This document shows, one piece after another, positions 9,958-20,824 of a stretch of 46,237 nt of DNA. The notes beneath the pieces were generated by a model, which saw nothing but the letters and a program-made list of their open reading frames with translations, made no database searches and had not been told where the DNA came from. The translations under genes were made by a program, and so were the position numbers. The DNA lies in assembly GCA_027579435.1 (NCBI GenBank), contig JANBPK010001249.1, forward strand, positions 1 to 46,237. Direction: 5' to 3'. Numbering within the stretch: position 1 is the first letter of the stretch; the number at the start of each line of letters is the position of its first letter. The DNA comes from Candolleomyces eurysporus (lineage: Eukaryota > Basidiomycota > Agaricomycetes > Agaricales > Psathyrellaceae).

Positions 9958-10949
9958 ATGATCATGGCAGCTCCTAGTATACCCACTCCGCCGGGTCCTG
10001 GCTCAGACGACAGTATTACTATCAACAGAGATTCGGGAACCGTCATCTTGTAAGTCCGTTCAGCCTGTGGTCGCAGAAGGAGTTCGCCTGATAAAGATCT
10101 CGTTTCTGTAGATTGCTCGGCCAGACTGGAGCAGGGAAAAGCCATGTCAGTACTGCTAGTCCGACGTTCTACAGCTCGTCTTGTTCAATCCCAGGTCGAC
10201 GATCTTCAGTTCATTAATGTTGCTGCTGGAAAAAATATTGCCCCGGTTGCCGATACGTTGGCCGCTGATGAGTTAGATTTACCCGTTAGACATTTCTTCC
10301 TGAACAACCCCAGCGACCCGAGCTCTTCGCTGATTCTCGTCGATACCCCTGGTTTTGACAATTACCATCGAACTTGGAGCGATGCCGACATACTCCGTAA
10401 GATTGGTGAATGGCTAACAAACAGGCGAGTCGGCACAGCGTTTTCGGGCTTAAGCCTATTGACTAAACACGAAACTCTAGATGTACTTACGATGCGAAGT
10501 TGGGAGGCGTAATTTACATCCACGATATCACTCAAGATCGGGGCGCTTCGCAGTACGGGCGCACATGGCCAGCTGGTTATCTTAAACACCCAGAACCACT
10601 TCGTCACTTGTTACTGGCCACGGTCAAATGGGACTGTATATCCGAGTCACGCCCGGCCGTATTCGAGCAGAGAGAGCACCAGCTGAAGACCAACGTATGG
10701 AGCAATCAAATTAAGAAGGGTGTCCAGGTCGAACGGTTCCTCGGCACGACGGACTCAGCTTGGACAGTCCTGTCTAAATTGCTTGTCCGCACGCCACTCG
10801 AGTTATGTGTATTTCAGAGGGACTTGGATCGGATTTTGCAGCTGGGTCACATTCGGGAAGAACCTCCCAAGAGAGAAGAGGAAGGGAAGAGGAAGGGATT
10901 TTTCTCTTTCCTTTTCAACTGGAGGCGGAAGGCACGTTCCATCGTCTAA
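9958..10949 (+). CDS. P-loop GTPase 2, single domain
   Basis: Four exons: 9958-10049, 10112-10145, 10210-10424, 10481-10949; 269 residues. Motifs: Walker A GQTGAGKSH (residues 34-42), FINVAAG, LVDTPGF (G3), GGVIYIHDIT and G4-like ATVKW. The last intron (10425-10480) begins GCGAGT, so it is a GC-AG intron; its position and phase (2, after TGG CTA ACA AAC AG) equal those of the GT-AG intron in the sister genes, which supports it. The C-terminus is basic and aromatic (FFSFLFNWRRK), possibly a membrane-touching end. An earlier ATG in frame (9958) was preferred over 9964. All key GTPase residues are present, unlike in gene 1. The closest relatives in the window are the minus-strand genes 3 and 4, which share FINVAAG and a similar downstream region. 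Confidence 0.8.
10425..10480 (+). other. GC-AG intron of GTPase 2
   Basis: Donor AG/GCGAGT, acceptor CTCTAG. No GT donor keeps the frame, and all paralogues have an intron at the same codon in phase 2. Confidence 0.7.
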
Positions 10950-12312
10950 CTCCGAGTCCAGTATCTCTCATCTCAGTCGTTACTTACTAGATCAATAAAT
11001 CCAAGAAGTGACTCTCACGCTCAAGAACATTCGCTTGGGTTCAAGCAGTTTTGCGATGATTTTGGTACCTTTCATGCGAATCCTTTGTGTTTTCGCCATT
11101 TCCAGCGCCTTAGTACGATAGACCTTTGGCCTTCAATTCATCGTGATTCATACTCAATTTTTGATCTCAAATAGAATACTGCCCCCTGAGGGCCTGATAC
11201 TACAACGGACCTCTACATATGTCTAAATAATCTCTACCGCACAAGCAGAATGCAATCGCATCGCGCATCTCCTGGTCTACATTACGGTATGGGCTTGGTA
11301 CTAGCAGTCGCGCCCTTGTGTAATTCTTAAACGAACGACGGCATCGATGTATCTTAACACCGTCTTGAATCTGCATCTTACACTCTCCGTCCACCATGAA
11401 TCCGTGCAACACTCGTCGCTGAAGGCCGGGCTACCGTTTGATGACGATGTTAAAGATTTCCAGGTCTTCAGTCTACCAGCCCAGTACTATTCGCCCCGTT
11501 CTAGTCATCCGGAGCTGCCATCTAGCGACACTGATGGTATACCCTGGACCTTCGGAGACCTGCCTGCTACTTCAGTAGCGGGTATTTCTTGGTGAACATT
11601 CTGCATCCCGATTATGGAGCTCTGTCGGAATGAAAAGGTGACAAAGATACAAGGAAAGTGAGGACGACGATTGGGTCATTAACAGCGCAGCCACAGTATG
11701 CGCAAGGGAGGCGAGTTTCATGACGGACAAAGCACCGGATGATCCGTTCAGCAAGAATGCTGCTGCTCTTCTTTCTGCGACGACCGTGTCGGTCAAGACA
11801 AAAATTCACCCTACAGTCCCAGGATGGTCTGCGGAATAATAACTAGCGAGATTCCTCCCTTCTGGGCCACCAATCCCAGCACCCAAACCGAAGACTTTCC
11901 CGGAGATCCAGTGGGCCCAATGATACATAGAACGTCCTAGACTCCTAGCACCGTGATCAAGTATGGCCCTCCGAGCTGGAATTTACCTTGGAAGGTTTCA
12001 ATATCGTCAAAAGCAAATACCATGAAGTGGACTGAATGCTATCCCACGAATGTAATGCTGGAGTAGAGGAGCAAGGAATTCCAAGGAGAGGCCTGGGCCG
12101 TCGAGTCAGGGAGAAGAAATACTAATGGTAGCCGGGTCGCCCAGAGGAAGGATACAGGTAAACGGGTTCTGGCTGAATTCTAGGATTATCAGAATAAGTA
12201 CAGGTAAGGGCCATCTTATTATAACCAAAAATAAGGTTCCAATCGTTGCATAGGGAGGGACGTTGCATGGACAAATAGAGAAGAAAAGCGTAAAAATATG
12301 GCTCATTCGGAA
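10950..12312. other. 1.36-kb intergenic stretch, no gene recognised
   Basis: Neither strand has an open frame with recognisable motifs. The longest (11347-11595, +, 82 codons) is unremarkable. The region lies between convergent genes (GTPase 2 on plus, DUF6535 on minus), so it mainly holds two 3' ends. Confidence 0.35.
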
Positions 12313-14613
12313 TTATGCTAGCGATTGAGGTGGGAGAATGTCGACTACGGTATGCGCTGGCTGTTCTACTCCATTGTCCAGAGCGGCGCGCGAGGTGTCG
12401 TTATCGCCAACCGTCTCGTCAGCATGGTCGAGTTTGATGCCAAGGCCCCGCGCTCTGCGGATAAACTTCGTCCAATCTTCATTGGGGTGAAATATTAAGC
12501 GCTTGAGTCCCACCGCCCGTGTTTTCGAACCCGGAGGATTCCTTGAATTTTCGTAATTGTAAAGGGCTTTGATAAACCGTCGAAGAGAGGATGGAGTGAC
12601 ACTTCCAACCCCGCGTGCCAGGATCGCATGACAAAATACATACGCTGCCTGGTACACATCGTCCCTGGGACGGATGTGGATGCGCTCCAGAATCTCGTCG
12701 CAGATATCAGAATCATCGCCGCTGGTTAGAATCTTCGCTGCATGTGATAGGAACCGACGTTCGTTGGTATCGAGGCCGTTCCCCTGATCGTCTGGAGGAT
12801 AACTGCAGGGCTCCGCGCGCTCGAAAAAACCGAGCACAATCATGCGAGTCTGTTGGCGTATCTCTGCAGGAAAAGCCCCGATGTTAGTGCAATAGAGAAA
12901 AAAGCAAGAAAAGACGCACGTTGGGTATACTCTGAATCTAGCCGACGCTTGCCAAGCGCATAAGCTACTAATTGGATCGGAAGCCTCTGATACGCACGGT
13001 CCAGAGGTTCCTGGTCCAGACGAGTAGTAGTCGGACACCTTTTCACTGCCTGTCCACCGTACATCCACGCAGTCAGTCGAACGCATATCTCGACGCATCG
13101 CCCAATAGCTTCAGGAGAAGAGTTTTCAAAACTCGTGCCACGAGAGAAGAGACGCAGCGTCGCGTCCTCTTGGAGAACGTTATGATCTTCTGGGGAAGGT
13201 TTGAATTCCGGGGGCAAGCCAAAGCTGAGTGGTTGAGCAAGTGAAAGACGGTGTAGGAACGGTGCATATGGCTTTTCCACTCCCATGGAATTCGCGACCA
13301 CAACACTAGCGATGCAGTGATCTACCGCAGTGAGGTGGATGTGCGAGAAGGCGGCATGTTTGGCTTCCAGTATCCCCTGGATCGCGTCGTATAGAGGAAT
13401 AGGACGGTGGGAAAGCGTTCGGGCTGCGCCATTATCTTGAGTATCGAGCTTCATGTAGTCGAGGTCCCGTTGAAAGAGCCATGCCACAGAGTGCTCGAGC
13501 CAGGTGTCCTTCAGTTTGTTGCGGAAGAGTAGCATGGCACCGCGGGGCATTGACTCCCACCAATCTGCCATTTCACTCCTGGAGGTGAGATTTGCAGGGT
13601 CGATCTTGAGATACTTGGCAAAATCGGCACCAAATACCTTCATGACGACCCTCACCAAAGGGGAAAGAAGACGGTGAAAAGCCCAAGCTTGGGGAGACTT
13701 GTACGGGCATGGGGAGTGGGGCTCTGCTGCCATTCGCCATGGGAGGAAGAGGTAGAGATTTTGTAGGGTGGGTAGAACCGTTGTGGTACCCAGGAAAAAG
13801 AGGGCCAATCCGATTGCGATGGCTACCCAAATGGCAACCGTGCGGTTTAGATTGAACAGGAGCTCACTCAGCCCAATGAGGAATAGGATCAGAGCGGCTT
13901 GCAGAAGCAAAGGAAGCATGGTGAATATATGGGGAACCCACCACTTGTCCAGGGATTCCACTTGCATTTGATGTAGAGAAAAGGCGATTTGAGGTTCGAG
14001 GTCGGCATACGGTCGCTGATGCTCTCGTAGCCATTGAAGCGATACGGTGCCGATGAGGACCGTGACCAAGCTGAGAACCAAACTCAGGAACCACAGAGTA
14101 TTGATGCGGACGCTGACGTCCTTTGGGGGCGAGAAGATGCTGCTTGAAATTTGTGAAGCTTGCGCCTCGCCAATTTTTGTTAGCATCAGCAGTAGAATGG
14201 CCTCGACTGGATCCGTGCGCAAAGCTTTCTGAGACTCGACAAGGAAAGCCGTAACGACAGCTGAGAAAAGACCAGCCTACGGGGGTTTAAGCGATTGGGA
14301 TATAGATAGAGAAATAGGACACTTACGAATACCAAAAGGTGGTGCACTTCTTCCTTCCATGCTTTGCAGCGCGCCGTGTCTTTCTCCTGCCGAGGCTCTA
14401 ATAGCTGGGTCCATGGATCTTCCTTCGGCTTTGGAAGGTGTGACTTGTATTCCGGACTTCCGCATCCCCAAGGCTGAAAACTCCATGAGAGACCTTTACA
14501 GCCAGATCATAAAGGTAGTGCCGTCAAACCTTAACCTTCTCTTTGTTTGTCGGAGGATCCTCGAATTGAGTCCCTTGGTCCTTATCATGGGGAGTCGGTG
14601 AGGGTTCCAACAT
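12313..14613 (-). CDS. DUF6535 multi-pass membrane protein 1
   Basis: Four exons on the minus strand: 14613-14536, 14473-14327, 14276-12920, 12863-12313; 710 residues. The spliced N-terminus carries the family hallmark: PWGCG, LPKPKEDPWTQLLEP and WKEEVHHLLVFAGLFSAVVTAF, followed by the conserved SVRINTLWFLSL and LQWLREHQRPY blocks. Four hydrophobic segments at about 74-90, 135-156, 191-212 and 222-246 predict an integral membrane protein; the long C-terminal part (about 460 residues) is soluble. The name DUF6535 is from family knowledge; no biochemical role is known. It is intact, with TATATATG about 80 bases upstream on its strand. Its equal-length sister lies at 23146-25440. Family members are expanded in Agaricomycetes, and here they flank GTPase genes. 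Confidence 0.85.
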
Positions 14614-16000
14614 CGCGAAGACAGGAGTGAGGACTTTGGGTAGGTTGGAAACTTGGTGTGCGACGATTGAGCAATGGGGATGTCACACCATATATATGTC
14701 CCTGTCAAAACGGGAGATATCCTTTAAACGAAACCTCTGTCCTCATGTTTCTTCACCAAAATGGTTCAGAGGCGCTTCCAGGCGAGCAAACAACAGTGAC
14801 GGAGTGCAGACGCACTCACTTTGATAATGTTTGCTATCGACGACAACGATGTTCCCTCGTTGTTTTCTCACTGCCCCTGAGAAGCAGTGACTGATGTGAT
14901 AGAAAACAGCCAGCTAACGACCAATGAGATGGATGAAGGGCGTCAGCCACACCCTGCCTCATACTATCAATATTAACTCTAGAAGAGGTGAACATACCCA
15001 GCCAATTGAAAATGGGTAAATGGACGCGAGCGCTGCATCGCATCCGCAATTCAGTAACGGCCACGATTTATATCAGGCTGCGGAACGATACAGTAGCCAA
15101 TGGAAATGTATATGGCTGCTGCGCCCGTCCTCAATCGGCTACTACTAGAGTACAGCAATAGTTATAACCTCCGAGAGTTGAATATACTTAGTAGACCATG
15201 CGCGTGTCGCGTTCAAGCTCAAGGTTCGGATTGGAGTATTGGGGGCTAACTCAACTCGAGGTCAAGGGGCTTCCCTCCTTCGTAGTAACAGCCTTTTAGG
15301 TGACGTGCACAGCAGAACCGACTAGTACGATGCGCAAAGCGCGCAAATTAACGGGTGAATGCTAGATTGGTGTAAAGTCGTGCGCACTGCCCCGGTCATC
15401 AGCGCCAAGATGCGATGTACTGCTGGCTCACCTCTGGTAGGAAAACCTTGCGGAAAACACGAGATCTTCGAGATTTTGAGATTTTCAGTCGTCGCTTGTT
15501 CAATGTTGGCTAACACAGTCCGAGCGCGCAACCTGAACCTCCAGGACCGATAAGTAGGCTGGTGGCAAGGCTGTTAGCCGCGAGTGCCTGAGCAGGAAAC
15601 TACTGCTAGAAGGAGTAGGGCTATAGGCTCTCAGAGAAGAGGGACTCGTGAAAGATCCTACCCAAGTTTGACGGATCACGAATTTCATCGAGGATTTGAG
15701 AATCGAGATGATTGGGTCAAGCTCGTTCCAGGCCCATTTCTGAGACGAGTTTATTCCAAGATCTGAAAATCGACAAGCATAGCAATCATTCAACCGTTTT
15801 TGTGAAACGAACCTTGGAACCTCAGCTTCCATCGTTGGCGGTATCGCAGTCCGGAGATGTTGATAACGAGCCTGGAAAGAACGGCAGATGACTCCATTAC
15901 TCTAAGAGTCTGCGCAATGTCAGGTGTGCGTTTGGAAGACAAAAGGAGATGGTGGCAGGGCGCACATACAGCATTGTAATAATTCCTAGGAAGCGCACAT
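14614..16000. other. intergenic, no gene recognised
   Basis: It holds the upstream region of the minus-strand DUF6535 gene, with a TATATATG box at about 14691-14698. A 110-codon open frame on minus (15500-15832) and a shorter overlapping one on plus show no recognisable motif, and are not called. Confidence 0.35.
14690..14699 (-). promoter_or_regulatory. TATA-like box for DUF6535 gene 1
   Basis: ATATATATG on the minus strand, about 80 bases before the ATG at 14613, is the only TATA-like run in that upstream region. Confidence 0.4.
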
Positions 16001-17245
16001 TCATGCAATCATCTTCATGTTTTCGTAGATTGTGAAAACAATACCTCCACTCGGCCGCCNAAAAAGCTTCAGTAATGAACCGTCCTAAAACTCGATGGTA
16101 CGCACCACAAGACGTGCTAGCCGAGGCCTTGTTCCAGTCCAGAATTGTCTAATCCCCTCCGTAAAAATACAACAGGTACAGTGGAAGGAATTGCGATACT
16201 GAGCCCTGGCATCAAGCGCTTGCATCCTCGTTCCAATGACACTGACCACGAATCAGCCAAATAAGCTCTGCGTGATGGAGCAGAGGTCTCACTCAAGTGG
16301 CATGGCGGTATAAACAGTGACGAGGCCCGCGATTCCACCAACACCAAACGTAATGGCAGATGGCAGAGGCTGGCCTGGCCGTGCCGTTCCCTGCACCACA
16401 AGTTGCTTAGAGTGGCATAAGTGGTGAAGCGAACAGCGGAGTTGGCCCCTTGACGCAACATCTAGCGGAAAATATGAGGCTAGATGGCTACGTATGTTTA
16501 CCAAAAGACGTACGACAGGGAAAAGGCCGCGGTAGATCCAAAGACTGCCCTCTTGTTTGATGATCGAAGTCCGTGTATGAGGCCCCGGTATTGCGGGTTG
16601 GGGCGTTTAGCATCGTCGATGAGTCTGGTCCTAAGATACCGAAATCAGACTTCGAATCTACGGCGAGGAAATGTAAATTTCACGAACTTGATCGTTTCTG
16701 AAGGTGTGACTGCGAATATTGCCTCCATCATGCCCGCTCCTAAACCAGCTGGAAAGGAGGTCTTCGTGAGTTCAAGGCCAGACGGAAAGCTGAATGAACA
16801 GACTGACCCAAAAGTCTTCGTGGAGCACTGAATTTACCCTGTGCGATGGTTATAAGCCTATCTTGGCCTCTTCAGGTGACATCAAGCACCTGAGAATCCG
16901 ACAGCTTGTGCCTGTGGTAGTCATATGTTAAAGACCCGGACCCCAGACTTCGCCGAGTTCCCAATCACAAGCGCAGTACATCCAGAGTATAGACCAGTAA
17001 TTCCGCGTTGTTTGACTGTATCCTTGATGATTGCTATTGGACCTTCTTTCTAATGCAGCACTTCTTGAGAATCTCTCCCCTGCTCTCGGGACAAGCGCAA
17101 CGTACCTCCCCACCGAACTGAGATCTCGTCTTCACAAACTCGGTAGAATATGTGATAAATCTGCCATTCTAGAGCTCATGGGCACGAAAGAAAGCAACGT
17201 TCACTGTTGCACCAGCAAAACTGAACAGAACAATTTATTAGCATT
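16001..17245 (-). pseudogene. decayed mitochondrial tricarboxylate (citrate) carrier
   Basis: In order along the minus strand, in different frames: FAGATVN..., YSTEFVKTRSQFGG (repeat 1; the carrier PxE/DxxK motif reads STEFVK), IAIIKDTVKQRGITGLYSGCTALVIGN, AGLGAGMMEAIFAVTPSETIK (repeat 2), RLIDDAKRPNPQYRGLIHG, QEGSLWIYRGLFPV, MLRQGANSAVRFTTYATL, ITFGVGGIAGLVTVYTAMPLE, then TRMQALDARAQYRNSFHC, FWTGTRPRLARLVVR and GGIVFTIYEN before the stop at 16001. These are the signature blocks of the CTP1/SLC25A1 citrate carrier of the inner mitochondrial membrane (family knowledge). Stops follow VRVFN and MPLE, and several frameshifts and a deletion after LIHG break the frame, and the third signature is interrupted. 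Introns remain in place, so it is a decayed genomic copy and not a retrocopy. Confidence 0.8.
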
Positions 17246-18400
17246 TTCAGCCACGATTCGGTTGGGTACTCACAGAGAGTGTATGGGCTTATCCATTTTG
17301 AAACTGACATTCATGATTCGGAGGTTGGTGATGCATGATGGGCCGTAAAGCCTACGAATAAGGGGTGTGTGGTGGTAAGTGTTGAACGTTGAGTAGCTGT
17401 TTGGCTTCAAGCCATCAATAGTTGATCGGCGTTATGCGGACGGGTGATAATCGATAATCCCCTATTCGGATCACGTTCGGTTTTCCTAAACTTCCATGAC
17501 GCCTTGACCCAACCTTGACCAACTCTCCTGTTCAAAGAGCCATCTACTGACAATGACTATGGAATCGTGCTTTAAGAGAAAGTGTACGAGGTGAAACGCG
17601 CCCGAGTCCTTCGGCCAACAACCACGAACATTGACCTCTTGCTTGAATACTCGGTAAGTGCAAAGCTACATGACCTACGAGGGGATGTCATCACCAGCAA
17701 GCGTTCGCGTTTTTGCGACAGCCTGGCAGAAACCCTGGCGAAGCGAGAGCTGCCGCTGTGCAGTTTAGTTAACAACACTATCAGGAATACGGGTTCACCG
17801 ATGTTCGGACTTTGGGTGAATCCTCTGGTACGGGCGAAAAGCTTGGGCACTTCATCGTCCAGCAGCGTACTTGGGAGGTGGAGGACTGGAGATAAAAACG
17901 AGGATACTGTTGCGTCGATTCTATCGAAGAACAGCATTCCATCCCAAGCATTGCAGGCGTATGAAACATGTTAGCGGTCAGAACCGGGAAGCCTTTTGGA
18001 GGCTGCCGTTTATTTTCTCCCACTCAACACAAACCACGGTAAGTCGTCCGGTGAAAAATAACTGCTCCTTTCTAACGAGTACTCTACTCTAAATTCTTGC
18101 TGGATAGTTTATTTCGCTCCTTCGACGACCAAATTTGCCTGTCCTGCTGCACGGCATCTTCAATCAAAAGGCATCAACAACCGAACAGGTTCGATTGGCC
18201 CAGTTGCGACTGCGTCAATCGAGAAGGATTGCGAAATATCCATCGAGGTTACTGCTCCTAAGCCAGACGCATAAGCTTTGACTGAAAGCATCCTCGTCTA
18301 TGACCGTAACCAGACTGCCTCGTCCTGCGTGGCAAGCCCGAATTTACAGTGGTACGGAATGAAAAGACTTAAGCGCCTAGCATAGCCCAGAAAATGTTGC
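17246..18400. other. unresolved stretch, possible remnant of an unknown gene
   Basis: A 130-codon frame on plus (17582-17974) and a 121-codon frame on minus (17572-17937) overlap and cannot both be real. On plus, a later frame at about 18107-18275 reads FAPSTTKFACPAARHLQSKG and ends in PKPDA before a stop. I recognise no family. Called as an unexplained stretch. Confidence 0.25.
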
Positions 18401-18409
18401 CCCGCTGCT

Positions 18410-20000
18410 CAGTCAACTCCATCATTCAGATCATATTCACCGTCGATTGGATGTCAGACGCTGAAGAATATGCTTCTGGCATCAATAATCTCAAAGTTTT
18501 ACCCCGTTGTGCGATAGTGAATTGGGCGGGGAGTGTGCCAGAATAGTCATTTAACTTTACATGGTGAACAGTCAAGTACTCAATAATACTAAGACGGATA
18601 TACCAGAGAAATATAGCTTTGCAGGCATCGTTCCTATTGAACGAGTAGAGGGACGTCAGCAGCGAATTCCGCCTCGGATCATGCAGACAGCTGAATAGGC
18701 ACGTCCATCAGTAGCATATATCGGTGATACCTGAAGCAAGGTCGAAGAACCCACTTTAGAAAAGAGTCCTTGGATCGCCGGCGGTACCCAATTTTTCCTC
18801 TTCTTAGACAGAGGCTCTTGTAACTTCTTCAGCACCTCCAGCAACACGCTAACCCGCAACGGTGCTGTCTGGAGCATTTTATTGAGGATCGTCCATGCTG
18901 ACTGCTCTGTATTGTCGAATTGATCTGACTTTGCCCCTTGAGCCAGCAGCTGTTCCCAAGTATTCTCTTCCAAAAATTTCTGCCGCTTCTCGTAGTCCAC
19001 TACATGNCCCCCTTTTGCTGGTAGCCAATAGTATATGCTTCCGAAGCGCGTCACGGACGGCGAGGCGTACGACGGCCGAGATTTCGTTCGGTGATCCCCC
19101 GCGATCTTTGGAAATATCGTGGAGATAGAGGATTCCCCCGAATTCAACTTTGCTGCTGCATCTTTACGCGAACAAACAAGTAAGTGGTATATTTACGGTC
19201 TGAATTCAGATACACGTACTGAGAGTTCATCCAGCTCCAGATGCTCTGTATAGTCACGAGGTCGTTCACTCGATCCTTGTTCAGTCCAGGAGTATCGACA
19301 AGGATCAGCCAGGCCCTAGGATCTTTAGGATCCTGGATATTTGGATTTCTGAGGACGAAATGCTGGATGGTGTTATCTTTGTTATCTTGTTCATGGCAGA
19401 CAGTTGCTAGGTCTTTTCCCCCTGCGGCGACGTTGATAAACTGGGATGATACTCTCGTCAATTTCCCTAGGTTGAACCTCCAGAGTATGAGTCAGAATAC
19501 GTACATTGCTTTTGCCTCCTCCAGTCTCTCCCATCAGCCTATGCATTAGGATAGGGTCAGTGACAATTGAATTTTATTTAAGTGTAAAACACACAGGACA
19601 ACCACACCACTCTTCAAGGTTCTATATTTGGATGGTGCTGTGGCTATGGAGGGGGCATTAGACGCCATTATGGAAGTGGACGTGAAACTTGAGGAGGGTA
19701 AAGGAGCAACTGCAGGGTGAGGGTGCTTTAAATGATTCCGACACTGACAAAGAATGGCATGCATCTGGGCGGTGCCTCTGTGCATGCACAGCCGCGGTAC
19801 CATATTGGTTCCTATAGAAGGACTCGGAACAGACGAGGAAACGTTACCAGATGAGCCAGTTACCAGAGCGCTTAATGAGATCAAATACCGTTGTCCTGGC
19901 TCTCACTTACTAATTGATTCGGACAGTCTTAGTACCACTCGAACCAATCATATCGCGACAATGCTTCCGTCTATATAGACTTGAACGAAGTCGGCATCAT
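18410..20000. repeat. tandem duplication, copy A (carries GTPase 3)
   Basis: Sequence similar in order and orientation to 20825-22485: the block CATTCA(G/-)ATCATATTCACCG at the start, a shared run containing CAATAATACTA, CAGCTGAATAGG and CACTTTAGAAAAGA, then the GTPase gene and its upstream region (matching through ATACCGTTGTCC). Divergence is clearly higher than in the 28-34 kb duplication, so this one is older. Confidence 0.65.
18656..19668 (-). CDS. P-loop GTPase 3, single domain, frame interrupted at an N
   Basis: Four exons on minus: 19668-19595, 19538-19505, 19440-19220, 19161-18656; about 277 residues if the N at 19007 is dropped. Motifs: Walker A GETGGGKSN (residues 28-36), FINVAAGG, LVDTPGL (G3), GGILYLHDIS. 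The usual G4-like T(T/S/V)KW reads TSKR here. The N sits beside a run of five C/G; removing it joins LLATSKRG to HVVDYEKRQ and the rest of the frame, so it is most likely a spurious base and not a mutation. Intron phases equal those of the sister genes. The C-terminus after SKVGSS is not shared with gene 4 and may read on past an unspliced junction. Close paralogue of gene 4, 2.4 kb away. Confidence 0.7.
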
Positions 20001-20824
20001 GCTGTATGCACCAACTCGCAAAAGGGCTTGGGAGGAAGAACGAGAGATAGGACGTACGTGTGTGTGTGTGTGTCGCCAAACACAGTTTCAAACTAACCGG
20101 TCACCGATGACATTCCTCCGATCGATATCAGTATCCCATTTATCCTAATCAGCTCAACTCTTCGATTATGCTGGCTATGATGCATTCTGGTGGCAGGAAC
20201 GGTTGCAATGGCCCTCCGATGTACAGGCAAGTGCCAGAATCGGAAGTCGTAATACACCGCTTGCTCAGCGCTTTTGGACTCCCTTCATCCCTTTTTGAAC
20301 CTCCTGATGCTTGCTAATTTGGCCTACGAGTTAACCTTCGTGACCTTATCTCGCAAGTAGACCGGTTCTCCTGCATCGCAGGCCTTTAGGCGAGAATCGT
20401 CATTCTCCGGCTGGTTACCAGTCTATCTCGCAAGAACCCAACGGATTCAGCTCACTATCCTCACCTGTATGTTCCCCTGTCCCGAGATCGCCTTCACACC
20501 GAGCGCCGTCGCACGGGTTAGATGCTTCCCGGTCCAAAGAGGGTACCTGATGCATTGTCACCTGCCCGGGGTGTTTATACCTACTTGTTGGTTCAAGGTC
20601 AAGGACTCGAGCACTGCGGAAGCTACCGCCTGACGATAACGCCCACCCAAGAGGCTAACAACAAATCTACCACTCGTTTGGCCTGGACTACAGCGTAGAA
20701 CAAGTCAGGCGTTTCAGCGTATCAAACTCGACACCTGCCTGCTGCCCCATCCCACCCAACCTCATTGCAAGTGTTCAGCACTCAGCGGAACGGCTCAAGA
20801 CTCTCATGCATGCGCCTCACTGTT
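20001..20824. other. spacer between tandem copies, TG microsatellite
   Basis: No gene is seen. A TG dinucleotide run occupies about 20057-20073. Confidence 0.4.
20057..20073 (+). repeat. (TG)n microsatellite
   Basis: About eight consecutive GT units directly follow GACGTAC. Confidence 0.8.
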
